64,000 nt of DNA from Pengzhenrongella sicca (GTDB lineage: Bacteria; Actinomycetota; Actinomycetes; Actinomycetales; Cellulomonadaceae). Position numbers and translations under genes: made by a program. The stretch covers positions 3,844,001-3,908,000 of the forward strand of contig NZ_CP071868.1 in the NCBI RefSeq assembly GCF_017569225.1, in the 5' to 3' direction. Shown one piece after another: positions 32,741 through 40,984 of the stretch. Position 1 is the first letter of the stretch, and every line of letters starts with the position of its first letter. Below the pieces are notes generated by a model. The model was not told where the DNA came from, did not search any database, and was given only the letters and a program-made list of their open reading frames with translations.

Positions 32741-33432
32741 CGCAGATCGTGATCGCGGAGGACGAGGCGCGGATCGCCGACTTCATCGCCAAGGGCCTCC
32801 AGGCGCACGGCATGTCCACGACGGTGGTCGCGACCGCACGCGAGGCGTACGAGCACGTCATGTCGGGGTCGGTCGACCTCCTGCTCCTCGACCTCGGGCT
32901 CGAGGACGGCGACGGGACGGTCGCGCTGCGCCAGCTCCGGGCCGCCGGGAGCGCCGTGCCTGTGATCATCCTGACGGCGCGCAGCTCGGTCGCCGACACC
33001 GTCGCGGGGCTCGACGGCGGCGCGGACGACTACATGGCGAAGCCATTCCGCTTCGAGGAGCTGCTCGCGCGCATCCGCCTGCGGCTGCGCACCGCGGTCG
33101 GGCTCGCCCCGGGAGAGCAGTCGACCCTCACGCACGGCCGGCTGACCCTCGACCTGCACACCCGCCGGATGCAGGTCGGCGCCCGCGAGGTCGAGCTGTC
33201 GGCGCGGGAGTTCTCGCTCGCCGAGGCGTTCATGCGGCACCCGGAGCACGTGCTCAGCCGCGAGCAGCTGCTGTCGCAGGTGTGGGGGTACGACTTCGAC
33301 CCGGGCTCGAACGTCGTCGACGTGTACGTCCGCTACCTGCGGCGCAAGATCGGCGCCGAGCACATCGCGACCCTGCGCGGCATGGGGTACCGCCTGGTGG
33401 CCGCGCCCGAGGGCGACCCGCAGGGCGAGTAG
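32737..33432 (+). CDS. OmpR-family response regulator
   Basis: A 231-residue regulator. The receiver domain has the acidic pocket IAEDEARI, phospho-acceptor D52 (LLLLDLGLEDG), T-loop ILTARSS and K102 (YMAKPF). The C-terminal winged helix-turn-helix ends VDVYVRYLRRKIG...ATLRGMGYRL. It overlaps the kinase stop by four bases. It probably binds the CTCTCA repeats at 30533-30549 and 34155-34190. Confidence 0.95.
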   Translation: MTQIVIAEDEARIADFIAKGLQAHGMSTTVVATAREAYEHVMSGSVDLLLLDLGLEDGDGTVALRQLRAAGSAVPVIILTARSSVADTVAGLDGGADDYMAKPFRFEELLARIRLRLRTAVGLAPGEQSTLTHGRLTLDLHTRRMQVGAREVELSAREFSLAEAFMRHPEHVLSREQLLSQVWGYDFDPGSNVVDVYVRYLRRKIGAEHIATLRGMGYRLVAAPEGDPQGE

Positions 33433-33457
33433 GTCCGCCGCCGGCCCCCGGGACCAG

Positions 33458-33499
33458 GACGGCGAGAGCGCCCGGCACGGTCCGGGGGCTCTCGCCGTC
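33458..33499. terminator. Bidirectional terminator between response regulator and secreted-protein gene
   Basis: Arms 33458-33475 and 33482-33499 (GACGGCGAGAGC... / ...GCTCTCGCCGTC) pair over 18 bp with a single mismatch and a six-base loop CACGGT. It lies between two convergent genes, 25 nt after one stop and 18 nt after the other, so it can serve both. Confidence 0.75.
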
Positions 33500-33517
33500 G
33501 TGCGTCAGCGCGTGCTG

Positions 33518-34084
33518 CTACTTGTGGCCGCCGCGGTTGCCACCGTCGCGCTGGCCGCCGTCGTGGTGGCCGCCGTCGCGGCTGCCGTCAGCCGTCGCGC
33601 CGTCCCGGGCTCCGTCGCCCTTGCGGTCGTCGCCGCGCGCATGCGCCCAGGCGACCCGGTCCGCCTTCGCGACGTCGGACGGGTCGTCATTGTCGACCTC
33701 GTTCGCGACGCCGTCGCCGTCGCAGTCCTTCGGGTCGACGGGCGCGGGGGCCGGGGCGGGGGCGGGGGCGGGCTCGGCCACCGGCTCAGCGACCGGCTCG
33801 GCCACCGGCTCAGCCACCGGCTCAGCGACCGGCGCGGGCTCGGCCGGGATCGCGACCGCAGCAGCGGCCTCGGCCTCTGCCGTGGCCTCGGCGACGTCCG
33901 TCGCGGCCGCGGCGGCAGCGGCGGCGCGCACGTCGTCGGGCGCGGGCGAGGCGACCGGCTCGGACACGGACGCCGCAGGCTTCGCCTGCTCGACCGGGGC
34001 GGTGACGGTCGCGACCGCCGCGGAGGCGCCGAGGCCGACGACTCCGAGTGCGCCGGCGAGGATCCAGCTGACCTTGGTCTGCAT
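33518..34084 (-). CDS. Secreted EPVA-repeat protein with calcium-loop motif and His/Gly-rich tail
   Basis: A 188-residue protein, no family recognised. The ATG at 34084 is eight bases after AAAGGAG. A signal sequence (VSWILAGALGVVGLGASAAVATV) leads into an Ala-rich stretch, then five PVAEP units and an AP run (about 80-115), one DxDGDG calcium-binding loop (DCDGDGVANEVDNDD, as in thrombospondin type 3 or dockerin-like loops), and a tail GGHHDGGQRDGGNRGGHK. It is convergent with the two-component operon and has matching TGAGAG/CTCTCA motifs upstream. Architecture parallels the 30573 gene. Extracellular, metal-binding role is inferred. Confidence 0.7.
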   Translation of the reverse strand: MQTKVSWILAGALGVVGLGASAAVATVTAPVEQAKPAASVSEPVASPAPDDVRAAAAAAAATDVAEATAEAEAAAAVAIPAEPAPVAEPVAEPVAEPVAEPVAEPAPAPAPAPAPVDPKDCDGDGVANEVDNDDPSDVAKADRVAWAHARGDDRKGDGARDGATADGSRDGGHHDGGQRDGGNRGGHK

Positions 34085-34154
34085 GTGCGTGCTCCTTTCC
34101 ACGGGCCGCTCGCTGCGGCCCGATGCCGTTCAGCGCAAGCCTGACCCGCGGACG

Positions 34155-34190
34155 TGAGAGGGCCGGGAGGCGGACGTGAGACTGCTCTCA
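34155..34190. promoter_or_regulatory. Putative response-regulator sites between two divergent genes
   Basis: ACGTGAGA occurs at 34152-34159 and 34174-34181, 22 bp apart (two helical turns), and CTCTCA at 34185-34190 forms a palindrome with the second copy (TGAGA-CTGC-TCTCA). On the minus strand these read TCTCACGT, matching CTCTCAC upstream of 30573. They lie about 70-105 bp upstream of the secreted-protein gene (minus) and 25-60 bp upstream of the deaminase-like gene (plus). Confidence 0.55.
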
Positions 34191-34215
34191 TCCGCGCAGC
34201 GGGCACACTGGGGCC

Positions 34216-35241
34216 GTGCGCGACCTCTCCCAGCTGCCGAAGGCGCACCTGCACCTGCACTTCACGGGGTCGATGCGGGTCTCGACGCTCGCCGAGCTCG
34301 CGGGCGAGGCGGGCGTGCGCCTACCCCCCGCCCTCCTCGACGGCGACCCCCTGCGCGTGCCGCCCAACGAGCGCGGCTGGCACAAGTTCCAACGCCTGTA
34401 TGACGCCGCGCGGGCGCGCGTGCGCACCGAGGAGACGATGCGCCGGATCGTCGCGGAGGCCGCCGCGGACGACGCGGCCGAGGGCTCCGGGCGGCTCGAG
34501 CTCCAGGTCGACCCGACGTCCTACGCGCCGTTCGTCGGCGGGATCACGCCCGCGCTGGAGATCGTGCTCGACGAGGCCCGCGCCGCAAGTGTCGCGACCG
34601 GCGTTGAGGTCGCCGTCATCGTCGCGTCCTCGCGCATGCGGCACCCGTACGAGGCGCGCACCCTGGCCCGCCTGGCCGCGCGGTACGCCGGGGACGGGCC
34701 GGGCGACGTCGTCGGCTTCGGGCTGAGCAACGACGAGCGCCGCGGCGAGACCGCCGAGTTCGCCCCCGCGTTCGCGATCGCTCGGCGGGCCGGGCTTGCG
34801 TCGGTGCCGCACGGCGGTGAGCTGCTCGGGCCGGTGCACATCGACGACGTGTTCAGCCACCTGGCACCGGACCGGCTCGGCCACGGGGTCCGCTCCGCCG
34901 AGGACCCGCGGCTGCTCGAACGGCTCGTCGCGGCCGGCGTCGCACTCGAGGTGTGCCCGGCGTCGAACGTCTCGCTCGGCGTCTACGCCAAGCCCGCGCA
35001 GGTCCCGCTGCGCACGCTCGTCGACGCCGGCGCGACGGTCGCGCTCGGCGCGGACGACCCGCTGCTGTTCGGGTCCCGGCTGACGGCCCAGTACGAGTCG
35101 GCCCGCCACGCGCACGGCTTCATCGACGCCGAGCTCGCCGACCTCGCGCGCGGCTCGATCCGGGCGTCCCGCGCGAGCGCCGCCACGAAGACCCGGCTGC
35201 TCGCGGCCGTCGCCGCCTGGCTCACGAGCTCGCCTGCCTGA
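34216..35241 (+). CDS. Adenosine deaminase-like amidohydrolase
   Basis: A 341-residue TIM-barrel metal hydrolase. It has the metal-binding HLHLHFTGS near the N-terminus (AKxHLHxH pattern of the adenosine/adenine deaminase family), SVPHGGELLGP (the HAGE-like metal/catalytic Glu), DRLGHGVR, and GADDPLLF at the C-terminal metal aspartate. The usual fourth-strand HxGE reads HGGE here. The GTG start at 34216 has no ribosome-binding site and the transcript may be leaderless. Deamination of adenosine or a related aminopurine is the likely reaction; which one is not decidable. Confidence 0.85.
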   Translation: MRDLSQLPKAHLHLHFTGSMRVSTLAELAGEAGVRLPPALLDGDPLRVPPNERGWHKFQRLYDAARARVRTEETMRRIVAEAAADDAAEGSGRLELQVDPTSYAPFVGGITPALEIVLDEARAASVATGVEVAVIVASSRMRHPYEARTLARLAARYAGDGPGDVVGFGLSNDERRGETAEFAPAFAIARRAGLASVPHGGELLGPVHIDDVFSHLAPDRLGHGVRSAEDPRLLERLVAAGVALEVCPASNVSLGVYAKPAQVPLRTLVDAGATVALGADDPLLFGSRLTAQYESARHAHGFIDAELADLARGSIRASRASAATKTRLLAAVAAWLTSSPA

Positions 35242-35286
35242 CCTCGCGAGGCCGACTCGCGCCGCTCGCGCACGGCGCGACCGGGG

Positions 35287-36429
35287 CTACAGCGCGCAGC
35301 CCACCAGGACGGGCTCGGGCTCGAGGGTGACGCCGAACGCCGCGGCGACGCCGGCGCGGATCGTGCGCGCGAGGGTCAGCAGCTCGTCCGTCGTGCCGCC
35401 GCCGCGGTTCGTCAGCGCCAGGGAGTGCTTGGTCGACAGCCCGACGGCGCCCGGTAGGCCGAAGCCGCGGCCGAAGCCCGCGTGCTCGATCAGCCAGGCG
35501 GCGCTCGTCTTCGTCAGGCCGGGCTCGACCTCGCCCCCGCGCGGCCCCGACGACGTCGCGGGCCGTCCCGACTGCACCGGGAACCGCGGGGCGTCGACCG
35601 GCAGCGCGTCGGCCTGCTCGGGCGCCAGGATCGGGTTGGTGAAGAACGAACCGGCGCTCCAGGTGTCCGGGTCGTCGGCGTCGAGCACCATGCCCTTGCC
35701 GCGGCGGAGCTCGAGGACGGCGGCGCGCACCTCGGGCGTGCGCGCCCGCTCGCCCACCGCGACGCCGAGCCGGCGCGCGAGCTCGGGGTACTGGATCGGC
35801 GCCGACAGGTCACCGAGGTACATCTGCAGGCTCACGTCGAGCACCACGTACCGCGGCGTCGGGCCCCACGGCGTCGCCGGCTCGTGCAGCGAGCGCTTAA
35901 GGATCGAGGTCCGGTACCCGAACTCGAGGTCGACGAGCGGCAGCGTGCGCACCCGCGCGCGCTCGCGGTCCCACACGCGCACCGTCGCGACGACGCCCGC
36001 GAGCTCCTGGCCGTAGGCGCCGATGTTCTGCACCGGCGCGGCGCCGACGGAGCCCGGGATGCCCGACAGCGCCTCGACCCCGATCCAGCCCTCCGCGACC
36101 GCCCGGGCCACGACGTCGTCCCAGACCTCGCCGGCCGGGACCCGCACGCTCGCGCCGCCGCAGGTGTCCGCCGACTCGACCTCGATCCCCCGCCGCGCGT
36201 CGCGCACGACGACGCCGGGGAAGCCCGCGTCGGCGACGACAAGGTTTGAGCCGCCGCCGATCACGAGCAGGGGCTCGCCGGCCGCGTCGGCGCCGCGCAC
36301 GGCCTCGATCAGCTCGGCCTCGGTGCCCGTCTCGACGAACCGGCCGACCGGCCCGCCGAGGCGGAGTGTCGTGAGGCTGGCCGCCGCCGTCGGCGCCGTG
36401 GCGTTCCCGCGCAGGGTGTTGAGGCTCAT
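35287..36429 (-). CDS. murB: UDP-N-acetylenolpyruvoylglucosamine reductase
   Basis: MurB reduces the enolpyruvyl group to make UDP-N-acetylmuramic acid for peptidoglycan. The 380-residue FAD enzyme has TTLRLGGPVGRFVE, VIGGGSNLVVAD (FAD binding), the IPGSVGAAPVQNIGAYGQE loop, the catalytic serine in WSAGSFFTNPI, and KTSAAWLIEHAGFGRGFGLPGAVGLSTKHSLALTN. It is type I-like in length with the extra C-terminal region typical of actinobacteria. Start ATG 36429. It lies convergent with the deaminase-like gene (45 nt) and ten bases downstream of the MFS pair. Confidence 0.96.
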   Translation of the reverse strand: MSLNTLRGNATAPTAAASLTTLRLGGPVGRFVETGTEAELIEAVRGADAAGEPLLVIGGGSNLVVADAGFPGVVVRDARRGIEVESADTCGGASVRVPAGEVWDDVVARAVAEGWIGVEALSGIPGSVGAAPVQNIGAYGQELAGVVATVRVWDRERARVRTLPLVDLEFGYRTSILKRSLHEPATPWGPTPRYVVLDVSLQMYLGDLSAPIQYPELARRLGVAVGERARTPEVRAAVLELRRGKGMVLDADDPDTWSAGSFFTNPILAPEQADALPVDAPRFPVQSGRPATSSGPRGGEVEPGLTKTSAAWLIEHAGFGRGFGLPGAVGLSTKHSLALTNRGGGTTDELLTLARTIRAGVAAAFGVTLEPEPVLVGCAL

Positions 36430-36439
36430 GCCCTCCAGA

Positions 36440-37756
36440 TTACGCGGGCCGGTCGGCCGGGCGCCTGGTGCCGGCCGCGGTCGGCAGGGGCGCCAGCGCG
36501 CCGAGCACCGCCAGGCCGACCACGACCGGGACCGCGATCGCGAGCAGCGCGTGCCGGTACCCGACCTGCCCGGCGAGCAGCCCGAGCAGCGGCGGCCCCG
36601 CGAGGAACGCGGTGTACCCGATCGTCGAGACGACGCTGACGCGCGCGGCCGCCCGCAGCGGGTCGTCGCTCGCGGCGCTCATGCCGACCGGGAAGCCGAG
36701 CGCGGCGCCCGCCCCCCACAGCACGACGCCGACGAGCGCCAGCGGCAGGCTCGGCACGAGACCGAAGACGAGCAGGCCGACGATCGACAGCAGCGCGCAC
36801 AGCCGCAGCACCGCGACGCGGCCGAAGCGGTCGAGCAGCCCCGTGCCGAGGAACCGCATGCCCGTCATCGCGGTCACAAACAGCCCGAACGTCAGGGCCC
36901 CGGCCGTGTGCGACTGGTCGAACCCGTCGACGACGGCGAGGCCGACCCAGTCGTTCGCCGCGCCCTCCGTGAGGGCCGCGCCGAGCACGACCAGCCCGAT
37001 CAGGAGCGTGCGCGGCTCGAGCCACGCCCCGAACGCGTGCCGGGCCTGGCCCCGCGCGCCGGCCGGTCCGGCTGAGGCGGCCGAGGCGGCGGGTGCCGTC
37101 GCCGACGCCGCGGACGGCGCCCCCGGCAAGTGCACGGCCGACTCCGGCAGGAACCACCGGACGGCCCAGAAGACGGCGAGCAGGCTCGCGCTGAGCGCGA
37201 TCGCCAGGTGCCCGAGGATGGTCGCGTCCAGGTAGGCGGCGAGCGCGCCGACCCCGGCCCCCGCCATCGTGCCGACCGAGAACCCGGCGTGGAACCGCGG
37301 CATGATCGCGCGCCCGAGGCGCTGCTCGACGGCCGCTCCCTCGAGGTTCATCGACGCGTCCCACACGCCCGTCCCTGCGCCGAAGAGCACGAGCCCGACG
37401 CCGACGACGACGAGCTGGCCGGCCTCGACCGCGGCGGCCGCGATGAGCAGGCCGCTCGTGCTCGTGACCGCGAAGGCCGCCACCGTGCGGCGGGCGCCGA
37501 GGCGCTGCACGACCAGCCCGGCGAGCGGGAGGGCGAGGAGCGAGCCGATCGAGCCGATGAGCAGCAGCACCCCGACCTCGGCTGCCGAGAGCTCGAGCTC
37601 GTCGCGCACCGCGGGGATGCGCGACGCCCAGTTCGCGAACGTGAAGCCGTTGAGCACGAAGACGGCGAACACCGCGACGGAGGCGGTCCGGGCCGTGCGA
37701 TCGACCGGCGGGGAGGCAGCCGCGGCCGGCGATCCGGCCGGGCGTTGCGCGGTCAC
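36440..37756 (-). CDS. MFS transporter (YbjJ-like), paralogue 1
   Basis: A 438-residue major facilitator with about 12 membrane segments; family marks include FANWASRIPAVRDEL between segments 1 and 2, WDASMNLEGAAVEQRLGR and PRFHAGFSVG after segment 4, and SxGxxxxGP-like repeats. An Ala-rich cytoplasmic loop at about 215-240 separates the halves. GTG start at 37756 overlaps the stop of paralogue 2 (GTGA). This subfamily (FAxWxxRIP... fold) is found among sugar and unknown-solute transporters; the substrate is not known. Likely controlled with paralogue 2 by the adjacent LacI regulator. Confidence 0.85.
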   Translation of the reverse strand: MTAQRPAGSPAAAASPPVDRTARTASVAVFAVFVLNGFTFANWASRIPAVRDELELSAAEVGVLLLIGSIGSLLALPLAGLVVQRLGARRTVAAFAVTSTSGLLIAAAAVEAGQLVVVGVGLVLFGAGTGVWDASMNLEGAAVEQRLGRAIMPRFHAGFSVGTMAGAGVGALAAYLDATILGHLAIALSASLLAVFWAVRWFLPESAVHLPGAPSAASATAPAASAASAGPAGARGQARHAFGAWLEPRTLLIGLVVLGAALTEGAANDWVGLAVVDGFDQSHTAGALTFGLFVTAMTGMRFLGTGLLDRFGRVAVLRLCALLSIVGLLVFGLVPSLPLALVGVVLWGAGAALGFPVGMSAASDDPLRAAARVSVVSTIGYTAFLAGPPLLGLLAGQVGYRHALLAIAVPVVVGLAVLGALAPLPTAAGTRRPADRPA

Positions 37757-39177
37757 CGCACACCCGCGGTCGTGCGGTCGACGGTCACGGGGGTCCCCCA
37801 GGAGTCGGTCTCGCCGGTGGCACCGGCCGGTACGTGGTCAACCCGCGAGGCGCTCGGCGGCGCCGCATCGGGGCGTCTCGATTCTGGCATGCCGCCCCGG
37901 CCGGGCTCGGCGGCGGCAGGCTCGATGGCCGGCTCGGCGGCGGGCTCGCGCGCGACGCGGCCCGACAGGCTCACGCTGGCGACCATCGCGATCGTGATGA
38001 GCACGAGCGCGTGCCGCGTGCCGAGCCCCTCGGCGGCGAGCCCGAGCAGGGGCGGCGCGGCGAGGGAGGCGGTCGAGGAGAACGCGGAGACGACGGCGAC
38101 CCGGCCGGCCGCGCGCAGGGGGTCGTCGGACGCGGCCGCGATGCCGTTCGGCACAGCCAGCCCCGCGCCGAGGCCCCACGCGACCACGCCGACGGCGGCC
38201 AGCGGCAGCGACGGCGCGACGCCGAACAGGACGAGCCCGCCGAGCGACACGAGCCCGGACACGAGCAGCACCGCGACCCGCCCGTACCGGTCGATGAGCC
38301 GGGTGCCGAGCAGCCGCACGACGGTCATCGACGCGACGAACACGCCGTACACGATCGCGCCGACCGACTCCGGTTCCCCGAACCCGTCGACGACGGCGAG
38401 CGCGAGCCAGTCGTTCGCAGCCCCCTCGGAGAACGCCGCCGCCATGATGACGACGCCGATCTGAAGGGTGCGGGGCTCGCGCCAACCCTTCAGCGCCGCG
38501 CGCAGCCCGACCCGGCCCCCGGCGACGACGACCACGGGGCCGCCTGCGCCGTCGTCGGCGGGATCGAGGATGACGTGGCGGGTGATGGCGAGGCGCCAGA
38601 GCGCGCTGATCGCCGCCGTGGCGAGGAACTGGCCGAGCAGCGAGACGTCGAGGTGCGCCGAGAGCGCGCCGATCCCCGAGCCGAGCACCGCCCCGATCGA
38701 GAACGCCGCGTGGAACTGCGGCAGCACGGTCCGGCCCAGGCGCCGCTCGATCGCGGACGACTCGACGTTCATCGGGACGCCGCCGAGCGCGAAGGACACG
38801 CCCGCCAGGAAGATGCCGGCGGTGAGCAGGTCGACCCGGCCGAGGGTCGGCCCGAGGCCCAGCAGCACGAACGCGAGCGTGAAGCCCGCCGTCGTGGCGT
38901 GCAGCGCGATGCGCCCGCCGAACCGGGTCACGATGACGCCGGCGGCCAGCACCATCGCGAGCGCGCCGACCGCGCCCGCGAGCAGCACCACGCCCAGCTC
39001 GCTCGGGGCCAGGTCGAGCGCCGCGCTCACCGACGGTAGGCGCGAGAGCCAGCTGGCCATGGTCGTGCCGTTGAGGGCGAACAGGCTCATCATCAGCCAG
39101 CGGGCCAGGACGAGGGGGCGGGGAGCCGGGGGCCGGGGGGCCGAGAGTTGGGGGGCCGCGGGCCGCGGATGACGCAT
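37753..39177 (-). CDS. MFS transporter (YbjJ-like), paralogue 2
   Basis: A 474-residue major facilitator clearly related to the next gene: MASWLSRLPSVSAAL, PMNVESSAIERRLGR and PQFHAAFSIGAVLGSGIGAL align with the corresponding positions. The first 20 residues are Pro/Arg-rich and the C-terminus has an unusual hydrophilic tail. The ATG at 39177 follows AGAAGGAACGTC. The gene is divergent from a LacI-family regulator and two TCGAATCGATTCGA palindromes lie in the shared control region, one of them overlapping its promoter area. Tandem duplication with retained coupling suggests related substrates. Confidence 0.87.
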   Translation of the reverse strand: MRHPRPAAPQLSAPRPPAPRPLVLARWLMMSLFALNGTTMASWLSRLPSVSAALDLAPSELGVVLLAGAVGALAMVLAAGVIVTRFGGRIALHATTAGFTLAFVLLGLGPTLGRVDLLTAGIFLAGVSFALGGVPMNVESSAIERRLGRTVLPQFHAAFSIGAVLGSGIGALSAHLDVSLLGQFLATAAISALWRLAITRHVILDPADDGAGGPVVVVAGGRVGLRAALKGWREPRTLQIGVVIMAAAFSEGAANDWLALAVVDGFGEPESVGAIVYGVFVASMTVVRLLGTRLIDRYGRVAVLLVSGLVSLGGLVLFGVAPSLPLAAVGVVAWGLGAGLAVPNGIAAASDDPLRAAGRVAVVSAFSSTASLAAPPLLGLAAEGLGTRHALVLITIAMVASVSLSGRVAREPAAEPAIEPAAAEPGRGGMPESRRPDAAPPSASRVDHVPAGATGETDSWGTPVTVDRTTAGVR

Positions 39178-39188
39178 GACGTTCCTTC

Positions 39189-39202
39189 TCGAATCGATTC
39201 GA
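39189..39202. promoter_or_regulatory. LacI-type operator 1
   Basis: Perfect 14-bp palindrome TCGAATCGATTCGA, with the central CG typical of LacI-family operators, 12 bp upstream of the MFS start. An identical copy lies 46 bp away, placing repressor dimers on nearly the same helix face. Confidence 0.85.
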
Positions 39203-39234
39203 CTGGCGCTCGAACGGATCCGCGACCGGGTGGG

Positions 39235-39248
39235 TCGAATCGATTCGA
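39235..39248. promoter_or_regulatory. LacI-type operator 2
   Basis: Identical perfect palindrome TCGAATCGATTCGA. It stands 22 bp upstream of a -10-like TACGCT (39271-39276) of the divergent regulator gene, so it would cover that promoter's -35 region. Together the two copies predict autoregulation plus repression of the MFS pair. Confidence 0.85.
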
Positions 39249-39335
39249 GGCGTGGTTCCCAGTGTGTGGGTACGCTGGCGGCCCGTCAACATGATTCCCG
39301 CCAGCAGTCCCGGCGGCCGCCAGAAAGTGAGCCCG

Positions 39336-40436
39336 GTGACCTTTCGCCGCCCGACCCTGGCCGACGTCGCCGAGGCCGCCGGCGTCTCCGTCTCGACCGC
39401 ATCCCTCGCGTTCTCCGGCGCCGGCCCGATCGCCACGACGACGCGCGAGCGCGTGCTCGCCGCGGCCGCCGAGCTCGCGTACGCCGGGCCGAACCCGCTC
39501 GGCCAGCAGCTGCGCAGCGGCCGGTCGGGCATCGTCGGGGCGGTGTTCGGCGACCGCCTGCGGCGCAGCTTCCGCGACCCGGTCTCGATCCAGATGCTCG
39601 ACGGGCTCGCGCAGGCGCTCGGCGCGCACGACGTCGGCATCCTGCTGATCCCGTCCGAGGCTGGCGAGGTCCCGCAACTGGTCGCGCACGCGGCGATGGA
39701 CGCCGCCGTCGTCGTCCTGTGCAACGGGCCCGACGACGAGGTGCTGGCGGCGCTCGCGCGGCGCGGGATCCCGGTCGTCGTGGTCGAGGGCGACCTCGCG
39801 GGCCCAGCCGGCCGCGACGGCGAGGACGGGGCGACGCGCGCGCTGACCGCGAGCGTCGGCATCGACGACCAGCGCGGCACCGAGGAGCTCGTGCGGGAGC
39901 TCCGCGCGCTCGGGCACGAGCGGTTCGGCGTCGTCTCGCTGCCGTACAGCCACGACCGCCGCCTGGGCGAGCCGGACCCGGCGCGGGACCCGCGCTCGGG
40001 CTACCTCGCCACGCGACGCCGGCTCGCCGGGATCGCGGCTGCGGGAGTCACGCCCGAGATCGTGATCGAGACGCCGGCCTCGCTCGTGGAGCACGGCCGC
40101 AGCGCCGGCATGCAGATCCTGTCGGGGCCGAACCCGCCGACGGCGATCATCGCGCTGAGCGACCTGCTCGCCTCGGGCGTCGTGCTCGCCGCGCGCGACC
40201 TGGGCCTGCGGGTGCCCGACGACGTCTCCATCGTCGGCTTCGACGGCATCGACCTGCCGTGGCTGGCCCCCGACGTGCTCGTGAGCGTCCGGCAGCCGCT
40301 CGCGGAGAAGGGCCGCCTCGCGGGCGAGGCCGCGATCGCGCTCATCGCGGGCACCGAGGTCCCGGCGATGATCATCCCGGTAACCCGCCAACCCGGCACA
40401 ACCACGTCCCACCCAGGCCCCCGCCCCCCGCTCTGA
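39336..40436 (+). CDS. LacI-family transcriptional regulator
   Basis: A 366-residue repressor from the GTG at 39336. The N-terminal helix-turn-helix is TLADVAEAAGVSVSTASLAFSG, followed by the hinge helix and a periplasmic-binding-like sensor domain with IGFDGIDLPWLAPDVLVSVRQP. GTGs at 39327 and ATG at 39291 are alternative starts; 39336 puts the HTH at the usual distance and has AAAGTGAG upstream. Adjacent identical palindromes and divergent MFS genes make it the probable local repressor. Ligand unknown. Confidence 0.9.
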   Translation: MTFRRPTLADVAEAAGVSVSTASLAFSGAGPIATTTRERVLAAAAELAYAGPNPLGQQLRSGRSGIVGAVFGDRLRRSFRDPVSIQMLDGLAQALGAHDVGILLIPSEAGEVPQLVAHAAMDAAVVVLCNGPDDEVLAALARRGIPVVVVEGDLAGPAGRDGEDGATRALTASVGIDDQRGTEELVRELRALGHERFGVVSLPYSHDRRLGEPDPARDPRSGYLATRRRLAGIAAAGVTPEIVIETPASLVEHGRSAGMQILSGPNPPTAIIALSDLLASGVVLAARDLGLRVPDDVSIVGFDGIDLPWLAPDVLVSVRQPLAEKGRLAGEAAIALIAGTEVPAMIIPVTRQPGTTTSHPGPRPPL

Positions 40437-40458
40437 CCTGCGGCCCACCCCCACCCCC

Positions 40459-40517
40459 GACCCGGTTTTCAGGGGAATCGGTGCGGAATCCGCACACATT
40501 CCCCTGAAAACCGGGTC
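40459..40517. terminator. Two-tier hairpin between lacI-type gene and hadB
   Basis: A perfect 20-bp outer stem (40459-40478 with 40498-40517; starts GACCCGGTTTTCAGGGGAAT) encloses GTGCGG-AAT-CCGCAC (40481-40495) across a 2-by-2 internal loop. It lies between convergent genes, 22 and 26 nt from the stops. The inner core with GAATC just before it matches 26158-26206. Bidirectional terminator is the likely role. Confidence 0.75.
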
Positions 40518-40543
40518 AGGGCGGGGCGGGGCAGGGCGGGGGG

Positions 40544-40984
40544 CTAGAGGCGGACCGTGGCCTGGGACTTTGCTAGGACTCGGGTTCCTGCGCAGGTGAC
40601 CGTGAGGTCGATCCGGGCCGTTCCGGCCGCCAGGTCGATCGCGCCGACGGCGCCCGACACCTCGACGACGGCGGAGCCCGGGTCCGGCACGACGACCGGG
40701 CGGGTGAAGCGCACCTGGTAGTCGACGATGGCGCCGGGGTCGCCCGCCCAGTCCGCCACGAGCTGGACCGCGGCACCCATGGTCCACATGCCCTGCGCGA
40801 TGACGCCCGGCAGGCCGACCTCGACCGCAAACCGCTCGTTCCAGTGGATCGGGTTGAAGTCCCCGCTCGCGCCGGCGTACCGGATCAGCCGCGCACGGTC
40901 GACCTCGAGCACCCGGCTGCCGATCGCGTCGCCCACGGCGAGCTGGTCCAGCTCGGGCGCGGTCCGCGCGCCGTCGGCGCTCAC
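40544..40984 (-). CDS. MaoC-like (R)-hydratase, HadB type
   Basis: A 146-residue hot-dog-fold protein with the hydratase 2 motif YAGASGDFNPIHWNERFA (catalytic Asp and His). In mycobacteria the neighbouring pair HadA-HadB is the fatty-acid synthase II 3-hydroxyacyl-ACP dehydratase for mycolic acids; Micrococcales do not make mycolates, so the substrate here is likely another acyl thioester. GTG 40984 overlaps the hadA-like stop (GTGA), so the two should form a heterodimer. Confidence 0.88.
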   Translation of the reverse strand: MSADGARTAPELDQLAVGDAIGSRVLEVDRARLIRYAGASGDFNPIHWNERFAVEVGLPGVIAQGMWTMGAAVQLVADWAGDPGAIVDYQVRFTRPVVVPDPGSAVVEVSGAVGAIDLAAGTARIDLTVTCAGTRVLAKSQATVRL

